From the NCBI RefSeq assembly GCF_032884065.1, contig NW_027063627.1, forward strand, positions 544,001 to 608,000: a stretch of 64,000 nucleotides of DNA. Direction: 5' to 3'. Both the position numbers and the translations under genes were made by a program. Below, in pieces: positions 58,603 to 64,000 of the stretch (within the stretch, counting starts at the first letter, position 1; each line of letters begins with the position of its first letter). The notes beneath the pieces are model-generated. The model saw only the letters and a program-made list of their open reading frames with translations. It had not been told where the DNA came from and ran no database searches. Source of the DNA: Artemia franciscana (Eukaryota; Arthropoda; Branchiopoda; Anostraca; Artemiidae).

Positions 58603-60709
58603 GCTCGGCTATTTATTGTAATTTCTGTTCGTTTTGAGTTTCATTGATTTATTCATAGTGATTTGTAGTTGCTTTACGCTTGGAAGGTTATTTGACTTCA
58701 TTTCTACTCATTTTTGGCGTAGTGGAGCTTTTTACTTTTCTTTGAAAAATTTGTTTATGGAATTTTTTTAACTAATTTTTTTATTGACATAGTCTTTTCC
58801 ATTAAGAAAAATACTATTTTATGTCTTTACGGTTTTCTTAGAAACAACAATATAGCGTTGTAAATGTCATATTAAACTTAGGACAAGAAGAAATAAAAAT
58901 GTACAATAACTCAAACTCAAAACGACCAGAAATTACTACTAAGAAGAAATGAAGTCCAAAACGAACAGAAATTAAATAAACAGTCATACCAAAAACAAAA
59001 TAAAATAGGCATTAATATAAATGAATAAATAAATCTTAAAACAAGTAAAGGTTCAATTAAATATGCAAATCAAGCTAGCACTTTACTCAAAACGGATTGT
59101 ATCACAAATATGTTCTCTTGTACTAATTAAAACACTGAAAATAAAAATTACAGTAAAATTAAATTTTGAACTGATGAGCTTCTAAAAACTTCCTTATTGT
59201 AATTAAACGGTCTTTGCGTTTCAGGAGTCGTTTTTAAAAACATTAGCACAATCAGCTGAACTTTAGCATAAAAAGAGTGAATGAGGGGGAGGGATAACCT
59301 CATTATATAAGGAATAATTTCATTTCCTTTTAAGTTTCAATGTTACTCCTCACTTTCAGTTGAAAAACATTGTTTTTTATTATTTAATAACCTAGAGAAT
59401 CATCGTAGGCCTATCTCGTCCATCACAAGCTGTTTTAGTATGTTTGGCCAAACAATTTAAAATTGATTGCGTGGTCTTGCAGTCTTGCTATAGCTTGTAG
59501 AGCTTGGGTAAGATATCCGAGTAAAAGACAAAGAACCGAAAGCCGGCACCTACTTTCCCATAAATCTTGGAAAAAACATTTGGTTCTCCTATTTTGTGTC
59601 AGAGACAGTGTTTTGTGATTAGGTTATCATGAGATTTACATCATCGGAATTTTTTCGTTTTAAAATTCAGGAATGAATGGGCAATTCCTAAAAGTGTTCT
59701 AGTATACTTGTTAGAAAAACTCTAAAGTCAGCTTAAAGGAAATACGATTAGAGCAATTTGGTAGCTTTGAGAGTTTCCTGTGGTAATACCAGTTTCGAAT
59801 GAAAACCATACCGACACATAAGATGTGAATTTTATTGTCTTTTGAATCAGATTTTATAGTCAAGATACAAATTCTTAGTAGCTCGTGATGTGGGCTAGTC
59901 TCCTGGGAGAATTCACTAATGGCTTAGAGTAAGTAAGGAGCAACATTGAAACTTAAAAGGAAGCTAAATTATTTCTTATATGATGGGGCTATCCCTCCCC
60001 TCATTCACTCTTTTTACGCTAAAATTCAGCTGATTGTGCTAATTTTTTAAAAACGACTCCTGAACACAAAGACAGTTTAATTAAAATAAGGAACTTTTTA
60101 AAAGCTCATCAGTTCAAAATTTAATTTTACTGTAATTTTTATTTTTATTTTCAGTGTTTTAATTAGTACAAAAGAAAATATTTGTGATATAATCCGTTTT
60201 GAGTAAAATGCCAATGACACAGTAGGTTCTAGCTTGATTTGCATATTTAATTAAACCTTTACTTGTTTTAAAATTTATTTATTCATTTATATTAGTGCCT
60301 GTTTTATTTTTGTTTTTGATATGACTGTTTATTTAATTTCTGTTCGTTTTGGATTTCATTTATTCTTTAATAGTAATCTCTGGTCGTTTCGAGTTTGAGC
60401 TATTGTACATTTTTATTTCTTCTTGTCCTAATTTTAATATGACATTTACAACGCTATATTGCTGTTTCTAAGAAAACCGTAAAGATTTAAAATATCTTTT
60501 TTTTCAATGGAAAAGAGTATGCAAATAAAAAAAAATTAATTTAAAAAATTCCATAAAACAAGTTTTTCAAAGAAAAGTAAAAAGATTCACTAGGCCAAAA
60601 ATGAGTAGAAATAAAGTCAAATAACCTTCCAAGCGTAAAACAACTTCAAATCACCATGAATAAGTCAATGAAACTCAAAACAAACAGAAATTACAATAAA
60701 TAGCCGAGC
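58603..60709. repeat. Large inverted repeat, family G (about 760-bp arms)
   Basis: The left arm 58603-59358 and right arm 59929-60709 are reverse complements with moderate divergence. Examples: GCTCGGCTATTTATTGTAAT at 58603 against the inverse at 60690-60709, and TTACGCTTGGAAGGTTATTTG against the inverse near 60630. The inner ends are CTCCTCACTTTC (59347-59358) and AAGTAAGGAGCAAC (59931). The spacer is about 570 bases. The inner 100 bases of the arms carry the family-A foldback motifs (ACTCCTCACTTTCAG, CCTTTTAAGTTTCAATG), so families G and A are related or joined. Non-coding. Confidence 0.85.
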
Positions 60710-61191
60710 AAAACTAAAAACGACGAAAAATTAACATGAGTAGAGCTGACAACCCCCATGCCTCCTCAAGACCAGAACACAATTTACAGTTTACTGAAAT
60801 CACAATAAATTTAAGATGTCTTTACTTGTTTTACTTTGATAAATAAAAATTATTAAAACTTTAAGGAATAAATATCAGTATATCCATATTAAATTGACAG
60901 TCAACGGTTATTTTTTTTCCAATAAAGTGCAAATTATTTTCTGGTCTTAAGAAGGCATGGGGCTTGTCAGCCCTACTCATGTTAATTTTTTCTCGTTTTG
61001 AGTTTGGCTCGACTGTTTATTGTAATTTCTATTCGTTTTGACTTTCAATTATTTATTCATGATGATTTGTGGTAAGTTTTACTCTTGGAAGATTATTTGA
61101 CTTCATTTCTGCTGATTTTTTCCTTAGAGCTATTGGAGCTTTTTACTTGTCTTTGAAAACTTATTTTGCGGAAAAAGTGTTTTAGATTAAT
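60710..61191. repeat. Third family G arm, forming a second palindrome
   Basis: From about 60955 to 61180 the left-arm sequence appears again in its original orientation (CTACTCATGTTAATTTTT, TTTATTGTAATTTCT, GGAAGATTATTTGACTTC). With the right arm just before it (60560-60765) it makes another inverted repeat with a spacer of about 190 bases. Alternating copies in opposite directions therefore lie in a row. Confidence 0.75.
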
Positions 61192-62700
61192 CAAACAGTT
61201 CGTGGTAACGAACTGTAGTAAGGAGCGACCCGGCTCAATAGTAACCAAAACTCTAAAATATAGCTACATCAAAAGAATCGCATTTTAATGCTGATTTTAA
61301 ATATATAAGTTTCATCAAGTTTAGTCTTACCCATCAAAAGTTACGAGCCTGAGAAAAGTTTCCTTATTTTAGAAAATAGGAGGAAACACCCCCTAAAAAT
61401 CATATAATCATAATGAAAATCCAACCATCAGATTCAGCGTATCACAGAACCCTATTGTACAAGTTTCAAGCTCCTATCTACAAAAATGTGGAATTTTGTA
61501 TTTTTCGCCAGAAGGCAGATCACAGATGCGTGTTTATTTGTTTGTTTGTTTGTTGCTTTTTTTCCCAGGGGTGATCGTATCGACCCAGTGGCCCTTGCGA
61601 GAGGCCTCATTCTAACAGAAATGAAAAGTTCTGGTGCCCTTTTTTAGTGACCAAAAAAATTGGAGGGCACCTAGGCCCCCTCCCAAGCTAATTATTTTCC
61701 CAAAGTCAATGGATCAAAATTATGAGATAGCCAGTTTATTCACCGTAGTTGAAAAACATTATAACTATGTCTTTGGGGACGACTTACTCCCCCACAGTCC
61801 CCGTGGGAGGGGCTACAAGTCACAAACTTTAACCAGTGCTCACATATAGTAATGCTTATTTAGAAGTGTACAGACGTTTTCAGGGGGATTTTTTGGTTGG
61901 GGGGGACAAGAGGAGAATTGTTGGGGGAACTTTGTCATGGGGGAAGAAAATTTCATGAAGGGAGCGCAGGATTTTCAACTGGAAGTAAGGAACAGCATTA
62001 AACCTTAAAACGAATAGAAATTATTACGCATATGAGGGGCTCACCTCCTCCTAATACCTCGTTCTTTACGCTAAAGAGTTTTTAGTGATTTCAACTATTT
62101 ATTCTACGGCTTTTGTGATTCAGGGATCATTCTGAATGAATTGGGACAAAATTTAATCTTTAGTGTAAAGAGTGAGGTACTGACGAGGGGGTGGACCCCT
62201 CATATATGTAATAAAAATATGAGATTACAAAAGTTCGTTACGTAAGCTAATTTATAAGTTACGTTTATCTTTTACTAATAAAAACATTCGTAAAAAATTA
62301 AAAGTTCTAGTTGCTTTTTAAGTAACCAAAAAATCGCAGGGCAGCTAGGCTTCCTCCACCGTTCCTTTTTTTCTCAAAATCATTCGATCAAAACTATGAG
62401 AAAGCCATTTAGGCAAAAAAAAAAGTTGCAATTTTTTTTTGCCTAAGTGGCTTTCTCATAGTTTTGATCGAACAGAAATTACTTCGTATATGAAAGAGGC
62501 TGCTTCCTCATCAACGCCCCGCTCTTTACGCTAAATTTTTTTACTGTTTTAAAAAGCAGAGTTGAGAGAAAGAGTCAAACTTTAGCGCAAAGAGCGGGGC
62601 GTTGATGAGGAAACAGCCCCTTTCATATACGAAGTAATTTCTGTTCGTTTTAATGTCGCTTCTTACTTTCAGCTAAAAAAACGTGTTTTTTTATTTAATT
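61192..62700 (+). repeat. Family A copy 10, well preserved
   Basis: The hairpin terminus CAGTTCGTGGTAACGAACTG starts at 61195. The whole order of family blocks follows, ending in the foldback (62461-62700). The copy lacks part of the first foldback arm because of a palindromic rearrangement at 62385-62470. Its sequence is closest to copies 8, 9 and 11, suggesting recent activity. Confidence 0.9.
62385..62470. repeat. Short palindromic rearrangement inside family A
   Basis: CGATCAAAACTATGAGAAAG with GCCATTTAGGC and A10 is followed, after only about 8 bases, by its inverse (GCCTAAGTGGCTTTCTC, ATAGTTTTGATCG). After this the copy jumps to AACAGAAATTACTTCG. The normal sequence between, about 150 bases in other copies, is missing. 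Confidence 0.85.
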
Positions 62701-63597
62701 ACTATTATAAGCCGATTCTTTTGATGTATCTATTCTGTTTCGTTTTTTTAGAAACGAATAGATACATTTCGTTTTTTTATGAAACCAAATAGTATGTATT
62801 CCTCTTTTTAGTGTGGCAAAACAGTTACATGAGAGAAAAGTAACTGGTGTGATCCTGGGGGTTTTGTTGCTAGATTATTGATGAAAGCCACCGAATCACT
62901 GAGCGTGAAATTTTGGTTATAATTTGTTTGATTCTCTTTTTGCGGCAAATTATCTGATTGGCCGATTTCTGTACTGGCCAATGGTCGGATGAGAATGCCA
63001 GAGGCTAAATCTGATCTGGTGTGAGAAGTAAAAAAAAGAAGGTGGGATTTTTTTTTTTTATTCCAACTAATTAATAGCAAGGTCATCTTTTAAGGAAATA
63101 CATCTCAGAGATAAACTAGATGAAAATCAGTATTAATGCAAAGTAGTTTGAGATTTAACACAACATCTGAAACTGGCATAGAATTGGTGCAGGAATATGG
63201 AACATTTCATTTTAATTATTGCAGGTGACTTTTTTAAATATTTCGTCAATCTTTTTCATTTTGTAGTCGTATAAATGTCTATTTGTACTCATGCCATTTA
63301 TGTATAATCTGGCATTCTGTAACTTATTTTGCAGTAAGAAAGGAGAGATTCATCGAAACTGCCGAAGAAAAAATATCATAAGATTCCCTAGAATAATTAA
63401 CTAAGAAATTAAACCAACAAAATGACCTTGTACCATCAAATATGCTCATATGTAGCTACTCGAGAAAACTCATATCCTCGAAAAAAAAAATCCTCAGAAG
63501 CGAGCACAAAGCTAATTTCTGAAAAAAGATAGTAATTTACCCCTCTCCGGGTGGCCAGTAGAGCCCCTCTCCTCTTTACGACAAATCTATTGTCGTC
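62701..63597. other. Non-repeat stretch around the possible exon
   Basis: A short inverted pair (GATGTATCTATTCTGTTTCG with its approximate inverse AAACGAATAGATACATTTCG) is at 62722-62770. The remainder holds no recognised feature. Confidence 0.4.
62829..63015 (-). CDS. Possible orphan exon, function unknown
   Basis: On the - strand a 187-base open segment follows a strong pyrimidine tract and CAG (TTTTTACTTCTCACACCAG, AG at 63016-63017) and ends at a GTAACT donor-like site (62823-62828). The predicted peptide (ASGILIRPLASTEIGQSDN, FTLSDSVAFINNLATKPPG) is of ordinary composition, unlike the Lys/Phe/Ile-rich noise nearby. It is not in a repeat found elsewhere in the window. I recognise no domain. 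A chance open frame is about as likely. Confidence 0.25.
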
Positions 63598-64000
63598 TAC
63601 ATTTTAATGCTGATTTTGAATATATAAGTTTCGTCAAGATCAGTCTTACCCGTCAAAAGTTACGATCCTGAGAAGATTTGCCTCATTTTAGAAAATAGGG
63701 AGAAATACCCCCTAATAGTCATACGATCTTAACGAAAATCACACCATCAGATTCAGCGTATCAGAGAATCTTACTGTAGAAGTTTCAAGCCCCTATCTAC
63801 AAAAATGTGGAATTTAGCATGTTTTGCCAGAAGACAAATCACGGATGCGTGTTTATTTGTTTTGTTTTGTTTTTTTCCCCCAGGGGTTATCTTGTCGACT
63901 CAGTGGTCCTAGAATGTCGCAAAAGGGCTCGTTCTAACGGAAATTAAAAGTTCTAGTGCCCTTTTTAAGTGACCAAAAAAATTGGAGGGCACCTAGGCCC
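63598..64000 (+). repeat. Family A copy 11, runs off the window
   Basis: Starts inside the family at ATTTTAATGCTGATTTTGAA without the hairpin terminus and continues with high similarity to copy 10 up to the window end ('GGAGGGCACCTAGGCCC'). Confidence 0.9.

Overview
The window is AT-rich eukaryotic nuclear DNA, almost entirely made of nested transposable elements and their debris, with two recognisable pieces of ordinary host genes. Introns with GT/AG ends, LINE, SINE, hAT, pogo and Helentron-type elements and foldback repeats all point to an animal with a large repeat-rich genome. From recollection, the dominant repeat (hairpin CAGTTCG/CGAACTG followed by GTAGTAAGGAGCGACCCGG) is typical of brine-shrimp (Artemia) DNA. 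I could not check this, so a branchiopod crustacean is my best guess, not a demonstrated identification.

Host genes. A complete, intron-free coding sequence for CDC26, the small subunit (APC12) of the anaphase-promoting complex, lies on the + strand at 50859-51053. An internal exon very like the acidic N-terminal part of the ribosome-biogenesis factor UTP14 lies on the - strand at 24793-24962, with a possible first exon at 25122-25151. One more possible orphan exon is at 62829-63015 (-).

Repeat families (my labels). Family A is a 1.3-2.7 kb non-coding element with a fixed hairpin end and a large terminal foldback. At least twelve copies are seen (about 2.76, 5.2, 9.3, 13.7, 15.5, 18.0, 22.7, 30.3, 34.7, 38.0, 54.5, 61.2 and 63.6 kb; the first two are one split copy). 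Family CD is a composite repeat carrying a captured RTE-LINE 3' end (8.2-12.1, 13.1-13.5, 19.3-23.7 kb). Family E is a degenerate tandem-repeat family with ACT/AGT trinucleotide runs (25.3-27.8, 33.2-34.1, 37.6-38.0, 38.9-39.3, 43.4-45.8, 47.0-47.2 kb). Family F has a roughly 650-bp tandem unit (29.1-30.0, 56.6-57.6 kb). Family G forms large inverted repeats (1-0.7, 58.6-61.2 kb).

Recognisable mobile elements. A nearly whole RTE-clade LINE (39310-43170, -) has only three visible lesions in its endonuclease/reverse-transcriptase frame. A second, internally deleted RTE-like LINE is at 47168-48790 (-). Fragments of jockey/CR1-type LINEs are at 16950-17880, 36246-37505 and 45775-47045 (all -). 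A pogo-like transposase pseudogene (48946-49856, -), a hAT transposase C-terminus (15192-15475, -), a tRNA-derived SINE with target duplications (27150-27312, -) and a Helentron/HINE-like element (3066-5184) are also present.

Layout and history. Insertion order can be read in several places. The HINE-like element split family-A copy 1. A family-A copy split a CD repeat at 9.3 kb and another split one at 22.7 kb, and both empty sites survive elsewhere in the window. A 4.06-kb hAT-ended element (54157-58213) split an RTE fragment, and its 8-bp target duplication can be confirmed from the intact RTE sequence at 39590-39597. The large RTE sits between two family-E blocks. The UTP14-like exon and CDC26 are about 26 kb apart on opposite strands, separated by transposon sequence.
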